Assembly (NCBI GenBank): GCA_016550405.1
Contig: JABXGX010000081.1
Location: 1-64,000, forward strand
Reading direction: 5' to 3'
Source of the DNA: an archaeon
GTDB taxonomy: Archaea > Asgardarchaeota > Hermodarchaeia > Hermodarchaeales > Hermodarchaeaceae
Length of the DNA: 64,000 nucleotides
The notes under the pieces are model-generated. The model saw only the letters and a program-made list of their open reading frames with translations, did not search any database and was not told the DNA's origin. Positions 52,379 to 61,331 of this stretch are shown here, in pieces; position 1 is the first letter of the stretch, and the number at the start of each line of letters is the position of its first letter. The position numbers and the translations under genes are program-made.

Positions 52379-54346
52379 TTAGCTAGTGTCATTTTCGTCA
52401 CTAGATGTGTAATCGAGTAAGCGTTTCTGTTGTTCAGTCGGTTTTTGCTTGCGCGAGTCTGTAACATCCTCGGTAACATCATGGAAAGGTTGTGCGATTT
52501 CATCAGAAAGAAATGCGTCAAGGGGGCGGGATTGTTGTTTAGGAAAGTCGATCTCTAAGGGAATAAGGATTTGTTCAAAAGCCATTTCGAGTTTCCGAAT
52601 GTAATCAGGAATATCGATTTCATCTTTGGTAGCCATCTGTGTGGGTTTCACTGTAAAAGTGCGTGTGCTATAACGGAAGGGATTAACCTTTACGAAGCGG
52701 ATTTCGTCCCGTTTTTTCACCTTAATTCCTTTGTCACTGAGCTGTTGCAGGGCCTGATATGGTTGTGCCAAAGCCGAACCTTTTTCCCGCCCTTTGTCAC
52801 CCTTCCACACTTTGACCCGATACTCCATTTCATCAACGGCAAAATCTCGTCGGCGAAGTCGTGTAATTTCTCGCTGCAAGATACTGACAATTTCGGGTTT
52901 TGCGTCTGCCAATTTGGTGGGGCTGTCGACAACGGCGAGAGGTTTGACCGCTTCCAAGAAGATTTCTCGAAATCGTGGCGGGGTACTGGACTTTCCTAAT
53001 GTAATTCCTTTGATGTCAGGTTTTCCATCCGGAAGAATACCAAAATAGGCTTTTTTAGCTGAACTGAAGACACAGAGTTTGTATACCACATCGATGGCGA
53101 GTTTAAGTTTCAGTTCATCTTGAACGATCTTGATTAGCCAATCAATTTGCTGTGCAGTGGGATTGTCCAAAAAGATAGAATCCGTATCGCCATAGATAGG
53201 ATGCATGCCATGTTCAATAGCGAAATCCCAAGTTGTGCGTAATGACCATCGACCGTATGCCATCATTGATTCAGCAAGCGGAGGACTTGCCAGACCTTGG
53301 ATGCGAATGGTGACGCCACCACTGCTGACAAGAAGAAATTTCAAAAGATCAGAAATGGTTTTAGCTTGAGTGCGTTGTTTTTGAGGTAAATTCTTTTGCC
53401 GACTGCGCGGTTTGAACCAATGGATCCGAAGGTCCTTGAGAGCCCCAATGAGGGCACTGAAAATCCCTCGTCGATGGTTACAGACATAGTGAGGTTCATC
53501 AGGAACTGTGTAGGCTTTACAGTCGTCATGTTCACAATCCATAGTTTCATAAGAGAGGTTGTATGTGTCAATGAGGCTAGGGTAGAGGGATTCGAAGTCT
53601 AAGGCGGTCATGCTGTAATATGTACCCTGTGTAGGAGCAATGGTAAGAGCACCTTCGACGCGGTGGGGTGTATGGCCTTTGGTTAGATCACTTGGGTTGG
53701 GAATTAAGATGCCCAGTTTTCGATAAGTTGTATAAAGCATGGACCGTATCCATTCAGAGACGCTTCGGCTGGTGAGTGCCCGTTTAAAAGGAATGTTAGC
53801 AATTCTTGCGAGCATACTCGCCCATAGAATCTTAGATTCATCATAGGTTGTATTGGACTTAAGCAGGGATTGAGGAATTTCAGGAACTGGTTGAACAGCA
53901 TATCGGAAGTATTCTTTCAAGAAATCAAATTTTAGTGGATCTTGGTCCGCAGTCTCGGCGAAGAGAGCATCGAATTCATCAAGCTCAGCTCGGGGAAGAT
54001 GTAAATCTAGAGAATAGCCTGTTTGGGATTTCACATGGGGGCAACCAAATCGTAGATTCTGATCATAGACATAGCTCAGACCTGGGTCGATGTTTCGTTC
54101 CCATTCACGGTCCGGGCGAGTTTGAAGAGAAGAAGGAACCTGCGCCACCGTAATGAACTCGTCTAGCATTAGTTCCTTTCGTTGAACAGCTCTCCCAAGC
54201 GCGGCGGGTTGAGCATAGAAGTAAGATTCGAAATCCACTTTGATAGTGGTGAGTTTTTGACTAGGAGAATCAAGGAAAGTTAACATAACCACTTGATCGC
54301 TTTCGGAATAGACCGCATCTAATAACCAGAGGCGATTCTCCGACAT
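52379..54346 (-). CDS. Family B DNA polymerase lacking the exonuclease domain, with altered motif B
   Basis: The 655-aa protein has motif A DFESLYPS (Asp250) and motif C YGDTDS (385-390), both with intact metal-binding acids, so catalysis is plausible. Motif B, normally KxxxNSxYG, reads KFLLVSSGG (336-344): the Asn and the Tyr are gone. Only about 245 residues precede motif A and no ExoI, ExoII or ExoIII motif is seen, so the proofreading domain is missing. The C-terminal tail (about 600-655) is polar. This fits a specialised repair or translesion polymerase rather than the replicase. It converges on the FAH gene and is near a PE-domain repair gene. Confidence 0.85.
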   Translation of the reverse strand: MSENRLWLLDAVYSESDQVVMLTFLDSPSQKLTTIKVDFESYFYAQPAALGRAVQRKELMLDEFITVAQVPSSLQTRPDREWERNIDPGLSYVYDQNLRFGCPHVKSQTGYSLDLHLPRAELDEFDALFAETADQDPLKFDFLKEYFRYAVQPVPEIPQSLLKSNTTYDESKILWASMLARIANIPFKRALTSRSVSEWIRSMLYTTYRKLGILIPNPSDLTKGHTPHRVEGALTIAPTQGTYYSMTALDFESLYPSLIDTYNLSYETMDCEHDDCKAYTVPDEPHYVCNHRRGIFSALIGALKDLRIHWFKPRSRQKNLPQKQRTQAKTISDLLKFLLVSSGGVTIRIQGLASPPLAESMMAYGRWSLRTTWDFAIEHGMHPIYGDTDSIFLDNPTAQQIDWLIKIVQDELKLKLAIDVVYKLCVFSSAKKAYFGILPDGKPDIKGITLGKSSTPPRFREIFLEAVKPLAVVDSPTKLADAKPEIVSILQREITRLRRRDFAVDEMEYRVKVWKGDKGREKGSALAQPYQALQQLSDKGIKVKKRDEIRFVKVNPFRYSTRTFTVKPTQMATKDEIDIPDYIRKLEMAFEQILIPLEIDFPKQQSRPLDAFLSDEIAQPFHDVTEDVTDSRKQKPTEQQKRLLDYTSSDENDTS

Positions 54347-54412
54347 GCCTTGTACACCTAGCCTCCTTTGGAATTGTGGGCTCTTTTGGTTTTAACCTTA
54401 CTCTAGTCACCA

Positions 54413-56161
54413 CTAGTAGATTGGAAGGATGGCAGCCATAAGCCAGGCGAAGAGGAAGGCATTGAAGAAGACAGCAATATAGAAGCGGTTACTCAATCGA
54501 TAAGACCAGGCCAGGTAAGTTGTGGAAATGGCGTACATGGGGATGAAAATCCAGAGGAACAGAAGGTAAAAACCCATGAACCCAGAGATAAACGGACCTC
54601 CGAGGAGGAAGCTCATGACGGTTTGAATGAGAAGGATGAAAGCCATAATGAGGACTTTAATGAATATTGCTTTACTTGTCCACCAAGTCTGAGTGTGCCA
54701 CCATTTTTCTTGAGATTTTGAGCGAAGGTACCCCATGATCCAAAGTCCATCAATAAGGGTCACAGGCAGCAAGAGGAGGAAGTATAATGGAACGAAGAGG
54801 GCACGCTGAGGCGAGAGAACTTTCAAGAATGGTAGGAACACACGGAAGTCTAATGCTAAGAATAGGTCGACCGGAATAAGCCAAAGGTATAACCAGACGA
54901 TTCCAATCAGCCCTAAAAGGAATCCAATTGAGACCGACAATAATATTGATTTGATATGGCCATTTTTTGCCCCGTTAAAGCCACCATAGTCATTCCATGA
55001 TGGAGGATTTTCTTTCCGCTGAAGGTAATATTTGATACCATAGAGAAGAAGGAAGGAAACCATTCCCCCGAGAAATAGTCCTAAGATCACTGGTAATCCT
55101 AGATTTTGTGGATAAGAGAAGGGAAGGTCAACTAGCAACATGGCGAATAAGGTTACAAGACCAAGTAATCCATAGAGGAGCCCCATCCCCAGGTAGAGTG
55201 AGGTTTTTGCAAAATAGCCTGAATCAGGTGGGTGTTGAATACGACGGAAGGGCTTGAATTGGATTAAGATTGTGAAAAGTGCCAATGTAGATAATATTGC
55301 ACCAAGACAGGAAAGGAGACCACCCACCACCCACATGGGATAAAGGAGAAGATTGCTTGGGATCCAAAATGCATCAGGGGTCCCTTTCAAACTGTTCATG
55401 AGCCATTCTGTGGTTGCGCTGATGCAGGTTAAATCTAATGTTTCGAACAGATGATTAGTAGGAGGCAGAATAACCATTCGGGCAGTTCCAGTTGCAAAGC
55501 TTCCATAAAGTTGTCCTGGAATGACAGGTCCAGTGGTGTTAAACGGAGTAGCAAGCGCGTTTAGTAACTCTGGGACATCGAAGAGTTCATCGTATATTCC
55601 TACAACCACGAAGATATTACGCGGAGTAGAAGCATTTGCCCATGTCGCCATATTGCTACTGCCACCCCCTACAAGAACCAAGCTGTCTACGGGGATGGAA
55701 GTCTCATTCAAAGTCTGGATGGCAATTCCTGCCCCCATGCTGTGTCCTACCATACCAAGGGTGCTGACATAGGCAAGCCCGTTTAGATAGTCTAGGGCAG
55801 CAATTCCTCCGCGATCAGTATTCGACCCGACACTGGGTCCTGAATTTCCATGCCCCACCGCATCGATTGTGAGAACCACAAATCCCCGACGGGCAAGTTC
55901 GATGCCAAAAGCCATCACCCATTCCTTTGATTGAATAACACCATGAATCACTACAACGCCCGGTAATGGAGTCGCAGGTGTGGCCGCAAGAGGTCGCTGA
56001 AGAATTCCAGAAATTGGAACCCCCTCTGAAGTCGTCAGGGTAATTTCATTGGCTTGGACTGTACCCAAGTTGTTTTGAGCCCCCCAAGCGAGGGCAATTC
56101 CACTTATCATCATAAGGATGCTAAGAATGAAAACAAGATAGCGAGGACGTAGTCGTGCCAT
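54413..56161 (-). CDS. Alpha/beta hydrolase fused to a polytopic membrane domain
   Basis: The 582-aa protein has an N-terminal membrane helix and then an alpha/beta-hydrolase domain (about 40-260): HG oxyanion segment VVIHGVIQS, nucleophile elbow GHSMGAG, acid and His candidates at GIYDE and PTNHLFE. After that come eight or more membrane helices (about 275-582). The hydrolase part should lie outside the cell. The ATG at 56161 has GGTGGAG 6 bases upstream; the ATG at 56173 overlaps this site. Substrate unknown (ester or lipid-like). The fusion is unusual. Confidence 0.75.
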   Translation of the reverse strand: MARLRPRYLVFILSILMMISGIALAWGAQNNLGTVQANEITLTTSEGVPISGILQRPLAATPATPLPGVVVIHGVIQSKEWVMAFGIELARRGFVVLTIDAVGHGNSGPSVGSNTDRGGIAALDYLNGLAYVSTLGMVGHSMGAGIAIQTLNETSIPVDSLVLVGGGSSNMATWANASTPRNIFVVVGIYDELFDVPELLNALATPFNTTGPVIPGQLYGSFATGTARMVILPPTNHLFETLDLTCISATTEWLMNSLKGTPDAFWIPSNLLLYPMWVVGGLLSCLGAILSTLALFTILIQFKPFRRIQHPPDSGYFAKTSLYLGMGLLYGLLGLVTLFAMLLVDLPFSYPQNLGLPVILGLFLGGMVSFLLLYGIKYYLQRKENPPSWNDYGGFNGAKNGHIKSILLSVSIGFLLGLIGIVWLYLWLIPVDLFLALDFRVFLPFLKVLSPQRALFVPLYFLLLLPVTLIDGLWIMGYLRSKSQEKWWHTQTWWTSKAIFIKVLIMAFILLIQTVMSFLLGGPFISGFMGFYLLFLWIFIPMYAISTTYLAWSYRLSNRFYIAVFFNAFLFAWLMAAILPIY

Positions 56162-56251
56162 TGACTCCACCATTGTTTGAAGACTCCATCCCGTTTGATT
56201 TGTATATTATTGTATAGGAAGCCACAAATCTTGACTGAGAAAGCCCGTCAA

Positions 56252-56260
56252 CTTAAATAG
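56252..56260 (+). promoter_or_regulatory. TATA-like box for the arsC-like gene
   Basis: CTTAAATAG is centred about 29 bases before the ATG at 56285. The predicted transcript would be nearly leaderless. Confidence 0.35.
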
Positions 56261-56284
56261 CAGCGTATAACTGGCGGGTTGTTG

Positions 56285-56722
56285 ATGTTAATGAAGCACG
56301 TGTTGTTTGTCTGTGTTGAGAACGCAGGTCGCAGTCAAATGGCTGGTGCCTTTGCTAAAAAGTACGGAGAAGGGCGAATCATTTCCACTACGGGAGGGAC
56401 TCAGCCTGCAGACCATGTACATCCCGAAGTTGTGAAAGCCATGCAAGAGAAGGGAATTGATATCTCAGGGAATATTCCTCGCCGAATATCGGTTGCAGAG
56501 CTGAATGAAGCAGATCAGGTAGTGGTCATGGGATGTGGTGCTGAAAGCTTCTGTCCAGCTCCCCTGCTCGATCGGGTCATAGATTGGAACTTGGAGGATC
56601 CCGCTGGACAACCCGTCGAAAAAGTTCGAGAAATCCGAGATGAAATCGAACACCGTGTTATTCACCTCATCGATACTCTGACTATTGCTGAAACAATGGT
56701 TACTAATTCCATTCATGAGTAA
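56285..56722 (+). CDS. ArsC-like low-molecular-weight phosphatase-fold arsenate reductase
   Basis: The 145-aa protein has the CX5R(S) loop CVENAGRSQMA near residue 10, typical of thioredoxin-linked ArsC and LMW protein tyrosine phosphatases, plus further Cys (MGCGAESFCP) and the Asp-Pro pair DPAG near the C-terminus. The reading with several cysteines favours arsenate reductase over phosphatase. It heads a same-strand cluster with a hemerythrin-like and two ferritin-like genes. Starts at 56285 and 56291 are equivalent in function. Confidence 0.8.
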   Translation: MLMKHVLFVCVENAGRSQMAGAFAKKYGEGRIISTTGGTQPADHVHPEVVKAMQEKGIDISGNIPRRISVAELNEADQVVVMGCGAESFCPAPLLDRVIDWNLEDPAGQPVEKVREIRDEIEHRVIHLIDTLTIAETMVTNSIHE

Positions 56723-56810
56723 ATTTTGAGGAAAGCAGGTCAATCAGAGGATTTTATATCAAGGATAACAGTTGGTTGAGTATCGAAAATAATTTTAGGA
56801 GCCTGTGAGT

Positions 56811-57356
56811 ATGCAACCTTTAGAGTATCTAGCGAAAGAGCACCGATTAATCGCTCAGGCAGTCACTGTCACTAAGAGCTTTCGTAAAGAGATCGCTTCC
56901 GGTAGCCCGATTCGACCTCGCCGTTATTGGTGGATTGTTGATTTTTGGAGCACCTATGCAGACTTGATTCACCATGGAAAGGAAGAACAGTGGCTTTTCC
57001 CCGTCATCATAGAGCAGGGAGGAAGTGCCGAGTTCGGAGACACCATTGATAAGTTAGTAGAGGAGCATATGTACCTTCTTGCATACATTGCCGAACTTCG
57101 CCGATTTGCACGCCCGATGTTCACTGGAGACCCTCCAGCCCGTGAGCGAGTCATCAGTTGTCTCGATAAATATATTGAACTCATCCAACCTCATATCAAA
57201 TTAGAGGATAAAGAACTCTTTCCTGCTGCCAACCAACTCCTATCAAAATCCGAATTGGATGAATTAGCCAAAGAGTTTAAGGCAATGGATGCACGAACGG
57301 GAACAAAAGTACAAATCTATTATACAAATCTGGTAAACAAACTCAAGGAAACGTGA
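56811..57356 (+). CDS. Hemerythrin-like HHE-domain protein
   Basis: The 181-aa protein is a four-helix HHE domain with the iron ligands in KEHRLIA, LIHHGKEEQ, VEEHMYLLAY and IQPHIKLEDKELFP. Such proteins bind a di-iron site and sense or bind oxygen, NO or iron. The ATG at 56811 has AGGAG 9 bases upstream; the GTG two codons earlier is too close to it. The next gene starts at the end of this one, so they are coupled. Confidence 0.85.
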   Translation: MQPLEYLAKEHRLIAQAVTVTKSFRKEIASGSPIRPRRYWWIVDFWSTYADLIHHGKEEQWLFPVIIEQGGSAEFGDTIDKLVEEHMYLLAYIAELRRFARPMFTGDPPARERVISCLDKYIELIQPHIKLEDKELFPAANQLLSKSELDELAKEFKAMDARTGTKVQIYYTNLVNKLKET

Positions 57357-57361
57357 AAACC

Positions 57362-57784
57362 ATGGCTCACGACCGTTTAATCGAACTGCTTGAATCCCAA
57401 CTCATATTAGAAAAAGAATCGGCCCAAGCCCTTCGGAACGAAATGAAAGACATTGATCATTTAGGAATCAAAATCCTCTTCGAAATTTGTGCAGCAGATT
57501 CCACAAAACACGCTAGCATGGTACAAATGCTGTTGGATGCCTTGAAGGAAGAATCAAAAGCCAAGGATCCTGATGAAAAGACCTATGTGAGTACATGGAA
57601 ACAGCGAAACCAAGGACTGGAAGCAATTAAAGATCACATCAACCGAGAAATAAAGATGATTGAACTCATCAAAGATGAGATTCTCGCTACTGATGACGAG
57701 GTCCTAAAGACTATCCTCACACATATCGTCAAAGATGAAGAACGCCATCACAAAATCCTTAAAGAAGAAATTTGGAAGCTCTAG
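57362..57784 (+). CDS. Ferritin-like / rubrerythrin-like helical protein (paralogue 1)
   Basis: The 140-aa protein is a four-helix bundle with conserved acidic and His residues at helix positions expected for a di-iron site: EKESAQALRNE, ADSTKHASMV, NREIKMIELI and KDEERHHKIL. No C-terminal rubredoxin domain. The start overlaps or abuts the hemerythrin stop. A close paralogue follows at 57865. Role in iron handling or peroxide reduction is likely but unproven. Confidence 0.75.
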   Translation: MAHDRLIELLESQLILEKESAQALRNEMKDIDHLGIKILFEICAADSTKHASMVQMLLDALKEESKAKDPDEKTYVSTWKQRNQGLEAIKDHINREIKMIELIKDEILATDDEVLKTILTHIVKDEERHHKILKEEIWKL

Positions 57785-57790
57785 TCCGTT

Positions 57791-57817
57791 TCTCTGCGAA
57801 GAGGAGAAGTCTTTTTT
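57791..57817 (+). terminator. Possible terminator between the two ferritin-like genes
   Basis: A short stem CTCT/AGAG (57792-57795 and 57800-57803) with a GCGA tetraloop is followed by CTTTTTT (57811-57817). It could end or attenuate the upstream transcript. Confidence 0.4.
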
Positions 57818-57864
57818 ATAGGTGAATCCCCTTCGGTGTCATCGAAATCCCAGGTGTGAATACC

Positions 57865-58287
57865 ATGTCCGAAGGTCCCCACAAAGAATTACTCGATTTG
57901 ATTGCTCATGCAATCAAAATTGAAAAGAAAGCAGTAGCGCTTTACAAAAAAACTGCTGCAACTGTAGACAATGCCGCAGTCAGACTTCTGATTGATGAGC
58001 TTGGTATGGATTCGGGTAAACACGCAAAAATGTATCAAACCATTGAACGTGTGCTTAAAACACAGCCATACTCATTCAAAGATTTTCATGAAGAAAAATG
58101 GACGGATAAGCTGGTTGCTAAACGTGATCTCAAACAGCATATCGAGATTGAAAAGCGCATGATCGAACTCCTTGAAGAACAGATTAAAATCGCCCAGCAA
58201 CCAACAGTAAAAGCTATCCTTGAACACATACTTGAGGATGAAAAACGCCACCATAGAATCCTCATGCAAGTCATAGGCGGGCTTTAA
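57865..58287 (+). CDS. Ferritin-like / rubrerythrin-like helical protein (paralogue 2)
   Basis: The 140-aa protein has the same four-helix layout as the 57362 gene (KIEKKAVALYKK, MDSGKHAKMY, HIEIEKRMIELL, EDEKRHHRIL), so the two are tandem duplicates. Candidate di-iron ligands are the Glu and His of these segments. The ATG at 57865 follows GGTGTG; a GTG three codons earlier is possible. It closes the ArsC, hemerythrin, ferritin-like cluster. Confidence 0.75.
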   Translation: MSEGPHKELLDLIAHAIKIEKKAVALYKKTAATVDNAAVRLLIDELGMDSGKHAKMYQTIERVLKTQPYSFKDFHEEKWTDKLVAKRDLKQHIEIEKRMIELLEEQIKIAQQPTVKAILEHILEDEKRHHRILMQVIGGL

Positions 58288-58346
58288 TTCCACTAAACTT
58301 CACTAATTTGCCTCACACAATGGCTAGTTATCCTGTGCCAATCCAC

Positions 58347-58358
58347 TTATGTATAAGG
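58347..58358 (+). promoter_or_regulatory. TATA-like box of a probably leaderless double-GNAT gene
   Basis: TTATGTATAAGG is centred 26 bases before the ATG at 58379, exactly the distance at which transcription would begin on the A of that codon. It overlaps the earlier ATG at 58349, which therefore cannot be the start of this transcript. Confidence 0.45.
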
Positions 58359-58378
58359 CAAGCTTGAGAACTGAGTTT

Positions 58379-59326
58379 ATGGATATTCGGATTCAGTCCT
58401 GGGATGAAATAAATCCTGAAGAAATAGCTCGTTTTACACTTCAGACGAGACAGGATGAAGGCTTAGCCACCAATATGACCACCTTAGACACCTACCTCAC
58501 GACTATTGAATGGTGGACCAACCGCGAATCAAGTTGCCTGATCATTGCCTATGATGGTGACCGAATGGTGGGATGGCTAGTCTTTTTTTCATTTATCTCA
58601 ACTACATCGACCATTGGTCGCTGGCATCCAATAGTCGAATCTAATTCCCAAAAAGACGAGATTGCGCGACAACTCCTCCAAGCAAGCATTAATCACGCCA
58701 AAAATCTCCACTTCCAACGACTAGAAGCGGAATTAGTTGGCATCACTACTGAAAATGAATCTTGGTATAAACGGTACCAAACCTGGTATGAAACCGTAGG
58801 ATTCCATTTATCGTCTGAAGAAGCCCGTTTAGAAAAAGAGCTTACCGATCACCAACTACGTCCAGACCTCCCACCAGAATACGAGTTCCATCCAATCAAT
58901 CAGTTTTCTAATGAAGAACTCGAGTCGCCATTTTTTGAAATGTTTGATAATAGTATGGACCGGTTTTGGCTAGACCAGACGATTACTCAACGAAAGGAAA
59001 CCTACGAGTTCTGGTTTAATCGGGAAAGACCCTTTGTAGAACAAGCCACTGCGGTCCTGACAAAAAGTGGGGAAATCATTGGATTAACAGTTGTGCGTCC
59101 GGTTCAAGAGGTTGGTATGTTGGGACCCATAGCGATTCTCCCCCCATATCGTCGTCGTGGCTTAGGACGAGACCTAATGCAATACAGTCTATGGGGTGCA
59201 AAACAGTGTGGAATTACTCGAATACAACTCGAGTTTGACATTACTAATGAACCGGCGATGAACCTTTACAAGGAATTGGGATTCACACTGATTCATCGAC
59301 TTGCAATCTTTGCCTTAACTTTGTAA
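58379..59326 (+). CDS. Tandem GNAT acetyltransferase-like protein
   Basis: The 315-aa protein has two GNAT-type halves. The N-terminal one (about 1-150) is divergent. The C-terminal one (about 165-310) has the acetyl-CoA loop IAILPPYRRRGLGRDLM and the final ALxLYKELGF pattern (AMNLYKELGF). It probably acetylates an amine of unknown nature. The start at 58379 is chosen from TATA spacing. It is followed by the DegT-type aminotransferase gene, but 91 bases away with its own promoter-like sequence. Confidence 0.8.
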   Translation: MDIRIQSWDEINPEEIARFTLQTRQDEGLATNMTTLDTYLTTIEWWTNRESSCLIIAYDGDRMVGWLVFFSFISTTSTIGRWHPIVESNSQKDEIARQLLQASINHAKNLHFQRLEAELVGITTENESWYKRYQTWYETVGFHLSSEEARLEKELTDHQLRPDLPPEYEFHPINQFSNEELESPFFEMFDNSMDRFWLDQTITQRKETYEFWFNRERPFVEQATAVLTKSGEIIGLTVVRPVQEVGMLGPIAILPPYRRRGLGRDLMQYSLWGAKQCGITRIQLEFDITNEPAMNLYKELGFTLIHRLAIFALTL

Positions 59327-59417
59327 TGGGTATTGTGCAAAAAATTTTACTGGTATTCCGTTTAAACTTAAATTTACGGAAAAACAGTTAATTTTATATG
59401 GAGGAACAACACAATCA

Positions 59418-60575
59418 ATGAATGGAGACATCGACTTGCCAAAACCGTCGAGTTGGTCGCCAAACCGTTTCATTCCTTCCAATCGTCCTATCTTAGGTGC
59501 AGAAGAAAAAGCAGCGGTTACAGAGGTTTTGGAAAGTGGCATGCTCACAAATAAATCTGGTGCCGGCACCTTCACACTCCGATTTGAAGAAGCCTTTGCC
59601 AAGTTTGTTGGAGCAAAACATGCAATCGCCGTCAACTCTGGAACCGCTGCTCTTCATGCTGCGCTATTAGCCTTTGATGTCAAGGCAGGCGACGAGGTTA
59701 TTGCCCCTCCCTTTAGTTTTATTGCGACCACGAACATGGTTCTCCTCAACGGGGCAAAGGTCGTTTTTGCCGATATTTCTCCGGATACCTTCAACCTAGA
59801 TCCAAAGAAGGTTGAGAAAGTAATTACTCCAAAAACCAGGGCCTTATTGCCCGTCCATCTTTATGGTCACCCCGCGGATATGGATCCCCTTTTAGATCTC
59901 GCGAAGAAACATGATCTCAAGATTATTGAAGATGCTTGTCAAGCCCACGGATCAAAGTATCGAGGTCGTGATGTAGGCACCTTGGGAGATGTGGGCTGTT
60001 ATAGTCTATATCCAAGCAAAGTCATCACTACTGGTGAAGGGGGGCTTCTCACTACCAACGATGATGCGCTTGCTGAAAAACTTCGACAAATCCGTACCCA
60101 TGGTGAAATTCGCCCCTATGAATATGTGCAGCTTGGTCACAATTACCGAATGCCGGAGTTGCAATCGGCGATTGGTCTTGCTCAGGTGAAACGGATTCCC
60201 GAGTTTCTAAAACACCGGAGGGCGAATGCCAAGTTTCTAACCGAGCAGCTCCATGATCTCGACACCATTGTGTTGCCTTCAGAAGCGTCTTGGGCAACCC
60301 ATAACTGGTATTTGTATACCATTCGAATTCCTCGCCCCCGAAATCGAAATGCAGTTCAAAAGCAACTTCTTGACGCGAAGATAGGGGCCGCAATATATTA
60401 CGAAGTTCCCCTTCATCTCACTCCGATTTATCGTCGACTCTTTCAGTACACGGAAGGGTTGATGCCTGTTTCTGAGCAAGCAGCGAAGGAAGTGTTGTCT
60501 CTTCCAGTTCATCCCGCCCTCACTGAGGAAGAGCTAGAATGGATCGTGCAGCAGAGCCGAAACGCCCTCGCGTAA
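59418..60575 (+). CDS. DegT/DnrJ/EryC1/StrS-type sugar aminotransferase
   Basis: The 385-aa protein has the family fold type I layout: VNSGTAALHAAL, FSFIATTN, EDACQAHGSKYRG and the PLP lysine in LYPSKVITTGEGG. NYRMPELQSAIGLAQ is also typical. These enzymes put an amino group on nucleotide-linked keto sugars for surface glycans. GGAGGAA lies 12 bases before the ATG. A DUF354 glycosyltransferase-like gene 750 bases on supports a role in glycan synthesis (inference). Confidence 0.9.
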   Translation: MNGDIDLPKPSSWSPNRFIPSNRPILGAEEKAAVTEVLESGMLTNKSGAGTFTLRFEEAFAKFVGAKHAIAVNSGTAALHAALLAFDVKAGDEVIAPPFSFIATTNMVLLNGAKVVFADISPDTFNLDPKKVEKVITPKTRALLPVHLYGHPADMDPLLDLAKKHDLKIIEDACQAHGSKYRGRDVGTLGDVGCYSLYPSKVITTGEGGLLTTNDDALAEKLRQIRTHGEIRPYEYVQLGHNYRMPELQSAIGLAQVKRIPEFLKHRRANAKFLTEQLHDLDTIVLPSEASWATHNWYLYTIRIPRPRNRNAVQKQLLDAKIGAAIYYEVPLHLTPIYRRLFQYTEGLMPVSEQAAKEVLSLPVHPALTEEELEWIVQQSRNALA

Positions 60576-60614
60576 CAAGATTGTCACTGCGAAGCCAGGC
60601 GCAGACGACTTAGT

Positions 60615-60631
60615 TACCGAGGGCTTCGGTA
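60615..60631. terminator. Hairpin between convergent genes
   Basis: TACCGA (60615-60620) pairs with TCGGTA (60626-60631) around a five-base loop in the 70-base gap between two convergent genes. It could serve both as terminator, but there is no strong T-run. Confidence 0.35.
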
Positions 60632-60645
60632 CAAGAAGGCTAGTG

Positions 60646-61215
60646 TTAATGATCAATGAGTTCTTGGAGTTTTTCTTGGATATCTTGAGCTAACGGATGA
60701 TTTGGTTCCTTATCTAAGAGCTGTTGGGCACGTTCCAAGTCGTTGATGGCATCAAAGATATAGCCCGTTTCGCGCTGGTGAATGGTTGCATTCTTGTAGA
60801 GCAGCTCGATGGCCATAGATTCCTGTTCTAAGGCTAAGGAAAGATCGATGGCATTTTCAACGGCTTGTGTGATAGCTGTCCACACTTCCTGGTTTTTCTC
60901 TCGAACAGCAAAGAATGAATTAGCAGCAGCAAGAAAAGAGTCACGGGCTGCTTCTTGGCGACCAGTTTTTACCTCGTACTCTGCTACTCGGAGATAGCTT
61001 TTTCCTGCTTGAAGAGGAGCCTCAGCAGCGGTAAATCCTGTAGCGGCGTGGGACCAGAGCTGTCCAAGTTGACTGGTTTGTTGTGCTGCCTCCAGTTTCA
61101 CAGAAGCGTTTTCAAATTCCGTAAATGCAAGTTCACGCTGGCCTTGCTGAATATATTCTTCAGCATTTTCAAGATGTGCTTCGACCACCTGGCGAAGTTC
61201 CTCTTCTTCGTTCAT
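60646..61215 (-). CDS. TPR/SNAP-like helical-repeat protein
   Basis: The 189-aa protein is wholly helical with repeated Ala/Leu/Tyr spacings (AFTEFENASVKLEAA, AGKSYLRVAEYEVKTG, AARDSFLAAANSFF), as in TPR and alpha-SNAP-like arrays of about four repeats. It would act as a protein-binding scaffold. AGGGAGG precedes the ATG. SNAP-like relationship is a guess from pattern; ordinary TPR is the safe reading. Confidence 0.7.
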   Translation of the reverse strand: MNEEEELRQVVEAHLENAEEYIQQGQRELAFTEFENASVKLEAAQQTSQLGQLWSHAATGFTAAEAPLQAGKSYLRVAEYEVKTGRQEAARDSFLAAANSFFAVREKNQEVWTAITQAVENAIDLSLALEQESMAIELLYKNATIHQRETGYIFDAINDLERAQQLLDKEPNHPLAQDIQEKLQELIDH

Positions 61216-61331
61216 GGTTATCCTCCCTTGTAAGCGGGTGTTTGTTATCCATCCTACAAATAGGTATAGTGTTAGTCGTAAACATCAAATAAAAGAAGAG
61301 CGGAGGTCTGCATAAGAGAAAAAAGCCTCTT

